NCBI RefSeq assembly: GCF_013386585.1
Contig: NZ_JACARO010000085.1
Location: 1 to 57,292, forward strand
Direction of reading: 5' to 3'
DNA from: Pseudomonas sp. P7548
Lineage (GTDB): Bacteria > Pseudomonadota > Gammaproteobacteria > Pseudomonadales > Pseudomonadaceae
DNA length: 57,292 nucleotides
Translations under genes and position numbers: made by a program
The notes under the pieces: model-generated
The model's database searches: none
What the model was told of the DNA's origin: nothing
What the model saw: only the letters and a program-made list of their open reading frames with translations
In this document: piece after piece, positions 1 to 8,146 of the stretch
Position numbering within the stretch: position 1 is the first letter of the stretch
Layout: every line of letters starts with the position of its first letter

Positions 1-36
1 ACCGCATTCGCGAGCAAGCCCGCTCCCACATGGGTT
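1..36. repeat. REP half-element (right arm)
   Basis: The window opens inside a REP palindrome of the GCGAGCAAGCCCGCTCCCAC type, the same family as the elements at 23.8, 39.9 and 55.3 kb. Its partner arm lies upstream of the window. Confidence 0.75.
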
Positions 37-71
37 TTGCGGTATTTGATTGATCGCAGAACTACAGACAT

Positions 72-95
72 AAAAAAGGCGACCCGCAGGTCGCC
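72..95 (-). terminator. Rho-independent terminator of the imelysin gene
   Basis: Read on the minus strand, GGCGACC pairs with GGTCGCC across a 4-base loop and is followed by six T. It lies just after the imelysin stop codon. Confidence 0.85.
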
Positions 96-114
96 TCTCT
101 CAACGCGGCGCGGA

Positions 115-1458
115 TCAGAACTCGTGATCAGCGTTATCCGGGTTCAGGTCGCTGATGCCCAGCTTGCCGGCGGCGGCTTCGATCGAACCAGTCTGCTTGA
201 CCAGTGCGGCGATGGCGTCGCGCACGATTTGGTTGCCCTGGTCGTTACCGGCAGCGATCAACTGGTCGTAGTGCTCGCCTTTGTTGGCGTGGTCAACCAT
301 GACCTGGATCTTCGCTTCGGTCGACGCCAGGTCGGCCTTGAGCGCGCTGTCGGCGGCCGGGTCGGCCTTGGCCACCAGGGACGACAGGCTGGCGCCGGTC
401 AGCTTGGTGCCGTCGACGCGGGTGTACTCGCCCAGGTAGACGTTGCGGATGCCCTTGGCGTCGTAGAAGTGCGAGTTGTGGGTGTTGTCGCTGAAGCAGT
501 CCTGCTCGTCTTCTGGCGAGTTGGCTTCCAGGGAAACCTTCATGCGCTCACCGGCCAGTTCGCCCAGGGACAGGCTGCCCATGCCGAACAGCATTTTGCG
601 CAGGCCGTCGGTGGCAGGTTCTGCCTCCAGGGTGGCGCGGTAGTTGTCTTCGACGTTGGGTTTCCAGTTGCCGACCATTTCTTCCAGGTCGCTGACCAGC
701 AGCTGGGTCACGGCGCGCAGGTAAGTGCGGCGACGCTCGTTGTTGCCGCCCGTGGCGCCGTCGCCGGTCAGGTAGTCGGAGGCAGGGCGGTTGCCCGCGC
801 CAGGGCCGGTGCCGTTGAGGTCCTGGCCCCAGAGCAGGAATTCGATGGCGTGGTAGCCGGTGGCAACGTTGGCTTCGGAACCGCCCAGCTCATTGAGGCT
901 GGCGAGTTTTTCCGGGGTGATCTCCTTGACGTCGACCTTGTCTTCGCCAACCTGGATCTCGGTGTTGGCGATGATGTTGGCGTTGGCGCCTGGGTTACCC
1001 AGGGCATGCTCGTAGGATTTGTCGACGTAGTCGATCAGGCCTTCGTCCAGGGGCCAGGCGTTCACCTGGCCTTCCCAGTCGTCGATGATGGTATTGCCGA
1101 AGCGGAACACTTCGCTCTGCAGGTACGGCACGCGCGCGGCGATCCAGGCGGTACGGGCTGCTTTGAGGGTTTCGTCGTTCGGGTTGGCGAGGAAAGTGTC
1201 GATGGCGGTTTGCAGGGTTTTCGCAGTGGACTCGGCGTCGCTGTACACCGCGAACACCATGTCAGCGTAATGCGCGACCACGGCTTTGGCGGCCGTTTCG
1301 TCGACCTGGCCTGCTGGGGTGGCAGCCGCTGGAGCGGTAGTGCTGGCAGCCGGGGTCGGCGCCTGGTTTGCGGCGGCCTTGTCTTTACCTTCGCCGCAAC
1401 CGGCGAGAGAAATGGCAATGGCCAGCAGACTGGCGGTGGCCAGGGGCATACGAATCAT
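115..1458 (-). CDS. Imelysin-family (M75) iron-regulated lipoprotein
   Basis: A 447-aa envelope protein of the imelysin/IrpA/IcmP family. The lipobox LAGC places the lipidated Cys at residue 21, after a short basic N-terminus and hydrophobic stretch, and a low-complexity Ala/Thr/Pro linker follows. The family signature GYHAIEFLLWGQD is near residues 201-213 and supplies the His-x-x-Glu pair (H203, E206). The family is linked to iron, haem or copper acquisition; the peptidase activity in the M75 name is disputed, so I do not assign proteolysis. I chose the ATG at 1458 because AGCAGG sits 9 bases upstream; an ATG at 1467 would leave no room for a ribosome site. A candidate Fur box lies about 60 bp upstream. 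The gene is monocistronic, with a strong terminator. Confidence 0.9.
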   Translation of the reverse strand: MIRMPLATASLLAIAISLAGCGEGKDKAAANQAPTPAASTTAPAAATPAGQVDETAAKAVVAHYADMVFAVYSDAESTAKTLQTAIDTFLANPNDETLKAARTAWIAARVPYLQSEVFRFGNTIIDDWEGQVNAWPLDEGLIDYVDKSYEHALGNPGANANIIANTEIQVGEDKVDVKEITPEKLASLNELGGSEANVATGYHAIEFLLWGQDLNGTGPGAGNRPASDYLTGDGATGGNNERRRTYLRAVTQLLVSDLEEMVGNWKPNVEDNYRATLEAEPATDGLRKMLFGMGSLSLGELAGERMKVSLEANSPEDEQDCFSDNTHNSHFYDAKGIRNVYLGEYTRVDGTKLTGASLSSLVAKADPAADSALKADLASTEAKIQVMVDHANKGEHYDQLIAAGNDQGNQIVRDAIAALVKQTGSIEAAAGKLGISDLNPDNADHEF

Positions 1459-1519
1459 GGCGAACATCCTGCTTCGGTTGTTGATAGGGCGCGCGGGGGA
1501 GCGCAAAAAACTGCGACAT

Positions 1520-1538
1520 AATGCGAAAGATTTGCATT
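1520..1538. promoter_or_regulatory. Candidate Fur box upstream of imelysin gene
   Basis: The 19-mer AATGCGAAAGATTTGCATT is an imperfect palindrome that fits the Pseudomonas Fur pattern AATGAGAATnATTCTCATT at most positions, including both outer tetramers. It lies 62 bp upstream of the imelysin start. Iron repression is expected for this family. Inference from sequence only. Confidence 0.55.
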
Positions 1539-1586
1539 TTGTGTAAAGGTTTATACGAGGGAAATATTTAGTATCGTTTTGCCGCT

Positions 1587-3638
1587 TCAGAGAATCGCCG
1601 CGTTGTTGCGCTCGGACTGCTTCAGGAAGGCCGCCAACTCCCGGGCCGGCAGCGGTTTGCTGTAGTGATAGCCCTGACCTTCATGACAGCCCTCGGAGAT
1701 GATGTAGGCCTCTTGTTCGGCCGTTTCCACCCCTTCGGCGATCACCTGCATGCCCAGGCTTTTGCCCAGTTGGATGATGGCGCGCACGATGGTCGCATCG
1801 TCGTCGTCATCGAGCAGGTCCTGGACGAAGCTTTTGTCGATCTTGATCTTGTCCAGCGGCAGGCTCTTGAGGTAACTCAACGACGAATAGCCGGTGCCGA
1901 AGTCATCGATGGCGATCAGCGCCCCGGAACGACGCAGGCTCAGCAGGTGCTGGGCGGCGGTGCTGATGTCTTCCATCAGGCCGGTCTCGGTGACTTCCAG
2001 TTCCAGGCTGCGCGGCGGCAGGCGGTAGATCTGCATCAGGTTGTTGACCACCCGCGGCAACTCGGTGTGGTGCAGTTGCACCGTGGACAAGTTGACCGCC
2101 ATGCGCAGGTCGGTGAAGCCCAGGTCATGCCATTCACGCAGTTGTCGGCAGGCCTGGTCCAGCACCCATTCGCCGATCGGGATGATGGTGCCGTTCTGTT
2201 CCGCCAGGGGGATGAACAGGTCGGGCGGCACCAGGCCGTGTTCCGGATGCTGCCAGCGAATCAACGCTTCCACACCCACCACACGATGGTCGCGGTAGCT
2301 GATCTGCGGCTGGTACACCAGGTGAAACTGCTCGCGGCTCAGGGCCTCGCGCAGGTCTTTTTCCAGCTCGCGGCGCCGGCGCATTTCGCTGTCGACGCTG
2401 GCGATATAGAACTGATAGCGGTTGCGCGAGCGGCTCTTGGCCAATGTCATGGTCTGTTCGGCTTTCTGCAGCAGCTTCTCGGTGCTGTCGCCGTCTTCCG
2501 GGAACAAGGTGATGCCGATAGTGGCACGCAGGCGAATCTGCTCATGCTCCAGGGCAAACTCGGCTTCCAGGTCATCCAGGATGCTTTGCGCCAGTTCGGC
2601 GGCTTCGTAGGGCTGGTCGATATCGGCCTGCACCAGCGCAAATTGGTCACCGCCCAAGCGGGCGAGGGCACCCAGGCGGCCGCTGTGGGCGCGCAGGCGA
2701 TCGGCCAGGGCCAGCAGCAATTTGTCACCGGCCTGGTAGGTGAACTGTTCGTTGACGCTTTTGAAGTCATCCAGGCCCACGCACAACACCGCCACGCGGC
2801 GCTGACGACGGCCGGCGTCGATCAGGATCTTGTCCAGTTGCTCCTGCAGTTTCTGGCGGTTCGGTAAACCGGTGAGAAAGTCGTACTGGGCCATGCGCAG
2901 CAGGCTGCTTTCGGCTTCATGGCGCAAATGGGTGTTGCGCTCGATGGACTCTAGCAACTGGTTGGCGGTATTGATCCACAGGCCCAGCTCGTTGCGTTCG
3001 TGACCCTTGAGTGAAGGGATCTTGTGTTCGCTGGGCCGGTCCGGGTTGATCGAAGTCAGGTGTTCGATGATCCGCGACAACGGCTTGGTCAGCAGCCAGT
3101 GATAGACCAGGTACAGCACCAGGCCCATGGCCAGGGCGCGCAGCACGCCGGAAATGAAGATGATCACCGAACTGACCAGAAAGCCCTTGCCGTAGGTGGC
3201 GGTGTCCAGGGTGATGCTCAGGTCGCCGTAATACTCGCTATACGGGCCTTTGCCGACCAACGAGGTCGTAAAGGTCCGTTCCTGGCCAAGAATCAGGTCG
3301 GTCAACCAGCGGGAGGGCGACTGCTGAAGTGCGCGGCTTTTTTCTGCGAGCATGGTTTCGTTGGGATGGCCGATGGAGGCCATGCGCACGGCATCGTCCT
3401 GGAACAGGCCCTCAATCACTTGCATGCCCATTTCGCGGTCCAGGCTGTAGACGGCCTGGGTCGAGGGGTCGCGAAACATGTCGAGGATGCGCTGGGCATC
3501 GCCGGCCACGGCCTGGCGCGTCTTGTAGGCATCGAAAACGATCTGCGCCGCACTCAGCGCCACGCCCACGATCAATGCCGACAGCAGCACAACCCGTAGC
3601 AACTTCACCGACAAGCTGTTTTTGAGTTCCAGCTTCAA
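1587..3638 (-). CDS. bifA: c-di-GMP phosphodiesterase with degenerate GGDEF domain
   Basis: A 683-aa inner-membrane protein. An N-terminal transmembrane segment (about 12-32), a periplasmic sensor region and a second membrane segment (about 155-180) lead into a HAMP-like linker, a GGDEF domain (about 250-410) and an EAL domain (about 430-670). The diguanylate cyclase signature reads GGDQF near residue 330 instead of GGDEF, the hallmark of Pseudomonas BifA. The EAL motif is intact (VEALIRWQHP, near 457), so the protein should degrade c-di-GMP. BifA controls the biofilm-to-swarming switch in P. aeruginosa. Its position near sodB and an imelysin gene matches the P. aeruginosa gene order as I remember it. 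Confidence 0.95.
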   Translation of the reverse strand: MKLELKNSLSVKLLRVVLLSALIVGVALSAAQIVFDAYKTRQAVAGDAQRILDMFRDPSTQAVYSLDREMGMQVIEGLFQDDAVRMASIGHPNETMLAEKSRALQQSPSRWLTDLILGQERTFTTSLVGKGPYSEYYGDLSITLDTATYGKGFLVSSVIIFISGVLRALAMGLVLYLVYHWLLTKPLSRIIEHLTSINPDRPSEHKIPSLKGHERNELGLWINTANQLLESIERNTHLRHEAESSLLRMAQYDFLTGLPNRQKLQEQLDKILIDAGRRQRRVAVLCVGLDDFKSVNEQFTYQAGDKLLLALADRLRAHSGRLGALARLGGDQFALVQADIDQPYEAAELAQSILDDLEAEFALEHEQIRLRATIGITLFPEDGDSTEKLLQKAEQTMTLAKSRSRNRYQFYIASVDSEMRRRRELEKDLREALSREQFHLVYQPQISYRDHRVVGVEALIRWQHPEHGLVPPDLFIPLAEQNGTIIPIGEWVLDQACRQLREWHDLGFTDLRMAVNLSTVQLHHTELPRVVNNLMQIYRLPPRSLELEVTETGLMEDISTAAQHLLSLRRSGALIAIDDFGTGYSSLSYLKSLPLDKIKIDKSFVQDLLDDDDDATIVRAIIQLGKSLGMQVIAEGVETAEQEAYIISEGCHEGQGYHYSKPLPARELAAFLKQSERNNAAIL

Positions 3639-3817
3639 AGGGTCATTCCTTGTTCCATGCGGGTAGCCTCAATATGCCATGAGTATTGGCAATCTCGTGA
3701 TGGCAGTCAAAGGAACATTGGGGGGAAGACTCAATTGAGATTGTGGCTGGGTAAGCGTGGGGGGCTGAGAGTCTGGGTGCCGGTCACTGACCCTCAATGT
3801 TGAGGGCTTGTAGGATA

Positions 3818-3840
3818 GAAGGCCGTACGGGCCGGCCTTC
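3818..3840 (-). terminator. Hairpin after the 59-aa peptide gene
   Basis: GAAGGCCG and CGGCCTTC form an 8-bp stem with a 7-base loop. It lies 18 bp past the stop of the minus-strand small gene. No clean T-tract follows, so termination strength is uncertain. Confidence 0.45.
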
Positions 3841-3858
3841 CAGTGAGACGTGCCTGGG

Positions 3859-4038
3859 TCAGAAAGTAATCTGGTTCTGAGGCTGCGACTCTGTATTACC
3901 TGCAATTTTTTCTGCATCTGGCATTTTGTCCAGCAGCTTGCCAGCCACGTCCAACGCGCCTTTTGCCAAGTCCATTCCCTTATCGAGAAGGCCCGTTACC
4001 ATCGGCACTGCACCTACAACCATCGAAATAGGGTCCAT
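3859..4038 (-). CDS. Small amphipathic peptide, function unknown
   Basis: A predicted 59-aa protein I do not recognise. The first 20 residues are hydrophobic. Residues about 18-42 form a regular Leu/Met/Ala/Asp/Lys pattern (LLDKGMDLAKGALDVAGKLL) expected to be an amphipathic helix, followed by a polar Gln/Asn-rich tail. It contains no Cys, Trp or Arg. I chose the ATG at 4038 because GGAG lies 7 bases upstream; an in-frame ATG at 4044 is too close to that site. It has its own hairpin downstream and lies between sodB and bifA on the same strand, 148 bp beyond the sodB stop. Confidence 0.6.
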   Translation of the reverse strand: MDPISMVVGAVPMVTGLLDKGMDLAKGALDVAGKLLDKMPDAEKIAGNTESQPQNQITF

Positions 4039-4147
4039 CGTCATACTCCACATTTGATTGGGAGGGTTATTCCTCCCGCGACTTGAGTGGAAATATTTCA
4101 TTAGTGAGTTCCATGATTCTTCGTCGGTGTTTCCAAGTAACGCCCAC

Positions 4148-4176
4148 AAAAAAGCCCGGCAATTGCCGGGCTCTTT
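4148..4176 (-). terminator. Rho-independent terminator of sodB
   Basis: On the minus strand AGCCCGGC pairs with GCCGGGCT around AATT and is followed by a run of T. It lies about 20 bp after the sodB stop. Confidence 0.9.
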
Positions 4177-4192
4177 CTACTGCAAGGGTTGC

Positions 4193-4789
4193 TTAGGCAG
4201 TGAAGGTCTTGCCTTCGAACTGCTCAGCCACGAACTTCCAGTTGACCAGGTTCCAGAACGCTTCCACATACTTTGGACGCACGTTGCGGTAGTCGATGTA
4301 GTAGGCGTGTTCCCACACGTCGCAGGTCAGCAGCGGGGTGTCGCCGCTGGTCAGCGGGTTGCCGGCGCCGATGGTGCTGGCCAGGGCCAGGGAACCGTCA
4401 GCCTTTTTCACCAGCCAGCCCCAACCGGAACCGAAGGTGCCGACGGACGTCTTGGTGAACTCTTCCTTGAACTTGTCGAACGAACCGAACGCAGCGTTGA
4501 TGGCGTCGCCAAGCGCGCCGGTAGGTTGGCCACCGGCGTTTGGCGCCAGGCAGTTCCAGTAGAAGGTGTGGTTCCAGACCTGAGCGGCGTTGTTGAAGAT
4601 GCCGCCCGAAGAGGATTTGACGATCTCTTCCAGGGTCTTGCCTTCGAACTCGGTGCCAGGCACCAGGTTGTTCAGGTTCACGACATAGGTGTTGTGGTGC
4701 TTGTCGTGGTGGTATTCCAAGGTTTCCTTGGAAATGTGCGGCTGCAGGGCATCGTGTGCGTAGGGCAGCGGCGGCAATTCGAAAGCCAT
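4193..4789 (-). CDS. sodB: Superoxide dismutase [Fe]
   Basis: A 198-aa cytoplasmic enzyme converting superoxide to O2 and H2O2. The family signature DVWEHAYY, which provides the Asp and His iron ligands, is near residues 157-164. The other ligands lie in EYHHDKHH (His27) and WNHTFYW (His74). AAQVWNHTFYW and the ASTIGAGNPL region fit the iron rather than the manganese class. Length and start (AGGAG 7 bases upstream of the ATG) match the family exactly. It is a single-gene unit with a strong terminator. In related species sodB expression needs iron. Confidence 0.97.
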   Translation of the reverse strand: MAFELPPLPYAHDALQPHISKETLEYHHDKHHNTYVVNLNNLVPGTEFEGKTLEEIVKSSSGGIFNNAAQVWNHTFYWNCLAPNAGGQPTGALGDAINAAFGSFDKFKEEFTKTSVGTFGSGWGWLVKKADGSLALASTIGAGNPLTSGDTPLLTCDVWEHAYYIDYRNVRPKYVEAFWNLVNWKFVAEQFEGKTFTA

Positions 4790-4967
4790 GATGATTCTCC
4801 TAATCAGGTCAGTTGCGGTGAGCGCAAGGCCGATCACGGGCGGCCAAACAAGCGCCGGGGAGTTTGTACTCTTTGCGGCGCAGGGGCTGGATCATAGCAC
4901 CGGGGGTGCGGCAAAACCACGCAACAACTGTGTGGGATAGAGGTTCCAGAGCGTTTTGGAATATTCG

Positions 4968-5567
4968 CTACGCGGCGATCAATTGATAGGCCACGCTGAA
5001 CATCATCACCGCCACCAGCAAGTCGAGCAGACGCCAGGTCGCCGGGCGTGCCAACCAGGGCGCCAGCCACGCAGCGCCGAGCGCCAGGGTGGCAAACCAC
5101 AGGAACGACGCGCTGGCCGCACCGGCCACGTAGGCACCCGGTTCGGTTTGTTGGGCGCCCAGCGAGCCGATCAGCAGCACGGTGTCCAGGTACACGTGGG
5201 GGTTGAGCAGCGTCACGGCCAAAGCGCTGAGCAACACGGCGCGCAATGAGCGCACCTTGAGGTTTTCGCCCTGCTCAAGGCTTTGTTTGGAAAACGCCCG
5301 GCGCAACGCCAGGGTGCCGTACCACAACAGGAACGCCGCGCCGCCCCAGCGCGCAACCGCCAGCAACAACGGGTTCTGTGCCAGCACCGTGGCCAGGCCG
5401 AACACACCCGCAGCCACCAGCAACGCATCGCACACCACGCACAGCGCCGCCACGGGCAAGTGATGTTCACGGCGCAGACTTTGCGCCAGCACAAACGCGT
5501 TCTGCGTGCCGATGGCCATGATCAGGCCCAGGGCCACCAGCAGCCCATTCAGATAGCTTTGCCACAT
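4968..5567 (-). CDS. argO: LysE/ArgO-family L-arginine exporter
   Basis: A 199-aa inner-membrane protein with about six transmembrane segments. The N-terminus carries the family motif GLIMAIGTQNAFVLAQ, and the middle has the conserved ALAVTLLNPHVYLDT segment. ArgO exports arginine, and in some bacteria lysine or canavanine. It starts 6 bp after the stop of the ACT-domain gene, so the two are probably one transcript. The LysR regulator ArgP is divergent just beyond, and ArgP activates argO in enteric bacteria. Good synteny supports the call; substrate preference in Pseudomonas is inferred. Confidence 0.88.
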   Translation of the reverse strand: MWQSYLNGLLVALGLIMAIGTQNAFVLAQSLRREHHLPVAALCVVCDALLVAAGVFGLATVLAQNPLLLAVARWGGAAFLLWYGTLALRRAFSKQSLEQGENLKVRSLRAVLLSALAVTLLNPHVYLDTVLLIGSLGAQQTEPGAYVAGAASASFLWFATLALGAAWLAPWLARPATWRLLDLLVAVMMFSVAYQLIAA

Positions 5568-5573
5568 AGCGAG

Positions 5574-5975
5574 TTACTCCGCGTCTGCTGCCAGCTGCCG
5601 CAAGACGGCCATGGCGCGCTCGGCATCGGCGCGGCCGACAAACAAGTGGTCGTGGTAGAAGCCGGCGATCACATTGCAACTGATGCCAGCCTTGCCCAAG
5701 GCGCTGGCAAACGCAGCCGTCAGGCCAACGGCTTCAAGGGCCGAATGCACATTCAGGGTGATCCAGGCGGCGACGTAGTCGAAGCCCAGCCCGGCGTCTT
5801 CTGCTTGTTGGCGCTCGACAATCACCGTCAGGCCTTCGCTTTCGCGAAAACTGCCGATCACCTCGCACCCTGGCGGGATACGGTTGTCGGGCAGGGTGCA
5901 GAACACGTAGTCGCCGTCATTGAGTTGCGGGCTCATGCTGCGCAGCAGGGTTGCCAGGGCGGTTTCGCCAGCCAT
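5574..5975 (-). CDS. ACT-domain protein co-transcribed with argO
   Basis: A 133-aa soluble protein. The C-terminal half (VHSALEAVGLTAAFASALGKAG then CNVIAGFYHDHLFV) has the pattern of the paired ACT/CASTOR-type amino-acid-binding domains found in small bacterial proteins. I chose the ATG at 5975 because AAGGA lies 7 bases upstream; the reading frame extends further but without a ribosome site. It is first in a two-gene unit with argO and divergent from argP. An amino-acid-sensing role next to an arginine exporter is attractive but not shown by the sequence. Confidence 0.75.
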   Translation of the reverse strand: MAGETALATLLRSMSPQLNDGDYVFCTLPDNRIPPGCEVIGSFRESEGLTVIVERQQAEDAGLGFDYVAAWITLNVHSALEAVGLTAAFASALGKAGISCNVIAGFYHDHLFVGRADAERAMAVLRQLAADAE

Positions 5976-6074
5976 GTGAAGTTCCTTGAAGTAGAGAGAA
6001 GCAATGCTGGTCATTCTCACGGGCTACGCTGTATAAGAAAAACCAATATTGCTGATCGCTCATTAGAGAAACTG

Positions 6075-6968
6075 ATGTTCGACTATAAATTGCTTTCCGC
6101 CCTGGCGGCGATTGTGGAACAAGCCGGTTTCGAGCGTGGCGCCCAGGTGCTGGGGCTGTCGCAATCGGCGATCTCCCAGCGCATCAAGTTGCTGGAAGCC
6201 CGTATCGGCCAACCGGTGCTGGTGCGCGCTACGCCGCCGACGCCCACCGACATCGGCCGCCGTCTGCTCAACCATGTGCAACAGGTGCGGCTGCTGGAGC
6301 GCGACCTGCAAAGCCAGGTGCCGGCGCTGGACGAAGAAGGCATGCCCGAGCGCCTGCGCATCGCCTTGAATGCCGACAGCCTCGCCACTTGGTGGGCCGA
6401 AGCGGTCAGTGGCTTTTGCGCCGAGCAGCACTTGTTGCTGGACCTGGTGGTAGAAGACCAGACCGTGGGCCTCAAGCGCATGCGTGCCGGTGAAGTGGCG
6501 GCCTGTATTTGCGCCAGCGAGCGCCCGGTGGCCGGCGCCCGCAGCTTGTTGCTCGGTGCCATGCGCTATCGGGCGTTGGCCAGCCCGGCCTTTATTGCGC
6601 GGCATTTTCCAAACGGCGTACGTGCTGATCAGTTGGCCCGCACACCGGCGCTGGTGTTCGGCCCGGATGATTTCCTGCAGCATCGCTACCTGGCTTCCCT
6701 CGGTGTGGACGGCGGTTTCGAACACCATTTGTGTCCTTCGTCCGAAGGGTTTATCCGCCTGACAGAGGCCGGCCTGGGCTGGGGCCTGGTGCCGGAGTTG
6801 CAGGTGCGTGACCAACTGGAAAAGGGCGTTTTGGTGGAGTTATTGCCAGATAAGCCCATCGATGTACCGCTGTACTGGCATCATTGGCGCAGTGGCGGGC
6901 AATTGTTGGGCTTGTTGACCGACCATCTGGCCCAGGCGTGTGGCCAATGGCTGGTGCCGTTGGGGTGA
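6075..6968 (+). CDS. argP: LysR-family regulator ArgP (IciA)
   Basis: A 297-aa transcription factor with an N-terminal winged helix-turn-helix (about residues 2-60; SQSAISQRIKLLEARIGQPV is the recognition region) and a C-terminal effector domain with the family-typical GLGWGLVPE stretch. ArgP binds arginine or lysine and controls export and biosynthesis genes. The reading frame stays open far upstream, but the ATG at 6075 gives the usual length and start (MFDYKLLSALAAIVEQ). It is divergent from the ACT-argO unit, with 99 bp between them. Confidence 0.92.
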   Translation: MFDYKLLSALAAIVEQAGFERGAQVLGLSQSAISQRIKLLEARIGQPVLVRATPPTPTDIGRRLLNHVQQVRLLERDLQSQVPALDEEGMPERLRIALNADSLATWWAEAVSGFCAEQHLLLDLVVEDQTVGLKRMRAGEVAACICASERPVAGARSLLLGAMRYRALASPAFIARHFPNGVRADQLARTPALVFGPDDFLQHRYLASLGVDGGFEHHLCPSSEGFIRLTEAGLGWGLVPELQVRDQLEKGVLVELLPDKPIDVPLYWHHWRSGGQLLGLLTDHLAQACGQWLVPLG

Positions 6969-7020
6969 CAGCGGGCGTCAAGGCAACAGCGATGAAAAAC
7001 GAAAGAACACGGGGTAATAC

Positions 7021-8019
7021 ATGAAAATTCTGGTCACCGGCGCAAGCGGCTTCATTGGCGGGCGCTTTGCGCGTTTCGCCCTGGAGCAGGGCCTGGACGT
7101 GCGGGTCAACGGGCGACGTGCCGAAGGTGTGGAGCACCTGATACGGCGTGGCGCCGAGTTTATCCAGGGTGATCTGAACGACGCCGACCTGGTGCGCGAG
7201 CTGTGCCGCGATGTCGAGGCCGTGGTGCATTGCGCCGGTGCCGTCGGGTTGTGGGGCAAGTACCAGGACTTCCACCAAGGCAATGTGCTGGTCACTGAAA
7301 ATGTCGTCGAGGCCTGCCTGAAACAACGGGTGGGGCGCCTGGTGCACTTGTCGTCGCCGTCGATCTACTTTGATGGGCGCGACCACTTGGGCCTGACCGA
7401 AGAGCAGGTGCCCAAGCGTTTCAAGCATCCTTATGCCGCCACCAAGTACCTGGCCGAGCAAAAGGTGTTCGGCGCCCAGGAGTTTGGCCTGGAGGTGATT
7501 GCCCTGCGCCCGCGCTTTGTCACCGGCGCCGGGGACATGAGCATTTTCCCGCGCCTGCTGAAAATGCAGCGCAAGAACCGCCTGGCGATCGTCGGCGACG
7601 GCTTGAACAAGGTCGATTTCACCAGCGTGCACAACCTGAACGAGGCGCTGCTCAGCAGTTTGCTGGCCACGGGCTCGGCCTTGGGCAAGGCCTACAACAT
7701 CAGCAATGGCACGCCGGTGCCGGTGTGGGATGTGGTGAACTACGTGATGCGCCAGATGGACATGCCGCAGGTCACCCGGTATCGGTCCTACGGCCTGGCC
7801 TACAGCGTGGCGGCGTTGAACGAAGCGTTCTGCGCGATGTGGCCGGGGCGTCCGGAGCCGGCGTTGTCGCGCCTGGGCATGCAGGTGATGAACAAAGATT
7901 TCACCTTGGATATCAGCCGGGCCAGGCATTATCTGGACTACGAGCCCAAGGTCAGCCTGTGGACCGCCCTCGACGAGTTCTGCAGTTGGTGGAAAGCCCA
8001 GGATCCTGGGCTCAAGTAA
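7021..8019 (+). CDS. NAD-dependent epimerase/dehydratase family oxidoreductase
   Basis: A 332-aa extended short-chain dehydrogenase. The N-terminal Rossmann motif TGASGFIG is at residues 7-14, and the catalytic YAATK motif (YxxxK) is near residues 139-143, preceded by the SSPSIYF serine region. The best family match is the 3-beta-hydroxysteroid dehydrogenase/isomerase-like branch, which in bacteria often acts on sugars, sterols or polyketides; the substrate is unknown here. It follows argP by 52 bp and may be read from that side. PAO1 has an equivalent gene at this position as I recall. Confidence 0.85.
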   Translation: MKILVTGASGFIGGRFARFALEQGLDVRVNGRRAEGVEHLIRRGAEFIQGDLNDADLVRELCRDVEAVVHCAGAVGLWGKYQDFHQGNVLVTENVVEACLKQRVGRLVHLSSPSIYFDGRDHLGLTEEQVPKRFKHPYAATKYLAEQKVFGAQEFGLEVIALRPRFVTGAGDMSIFPRLLKMQRKNRLAIVGDGLNKVDFTSVHNLNEALLSSLLATGSALGKAYNISNGTPVPVWDVVNYVMRQMDMPQVTRYRSYGLAYSVAALNEAFCAMWPGRPEPALSRLGMQVMNKDFTLDISRARHYLDYEPKVSLWTALDEFCSWWKAQDPGLK

Positions 8020-8146
8020 GCTCACATCAGGCAACACATCGGGAACCGAATTCGAGGTTTCGGGTCGACCAGTGCGGCGCGAGCGCGGTTTATACTCCGG
8101 TCGCTCGGCTTTCCAGGCAGCCATCTCACCGATTCAGGGTTGATAC

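Noticed and set aside
3669..3917. 82-codon minus-strand frame between bifA and the small peptide gene
   Set aside because: It overlaps the small peptide gene end and a hairpin, has no good ribosome site and looks low in coding character.
5283..6074. Long N-terminal extension of argP
   Set aside because: It runs antisense through argO and the ACT gene and the conserved LysR start is at 6075.
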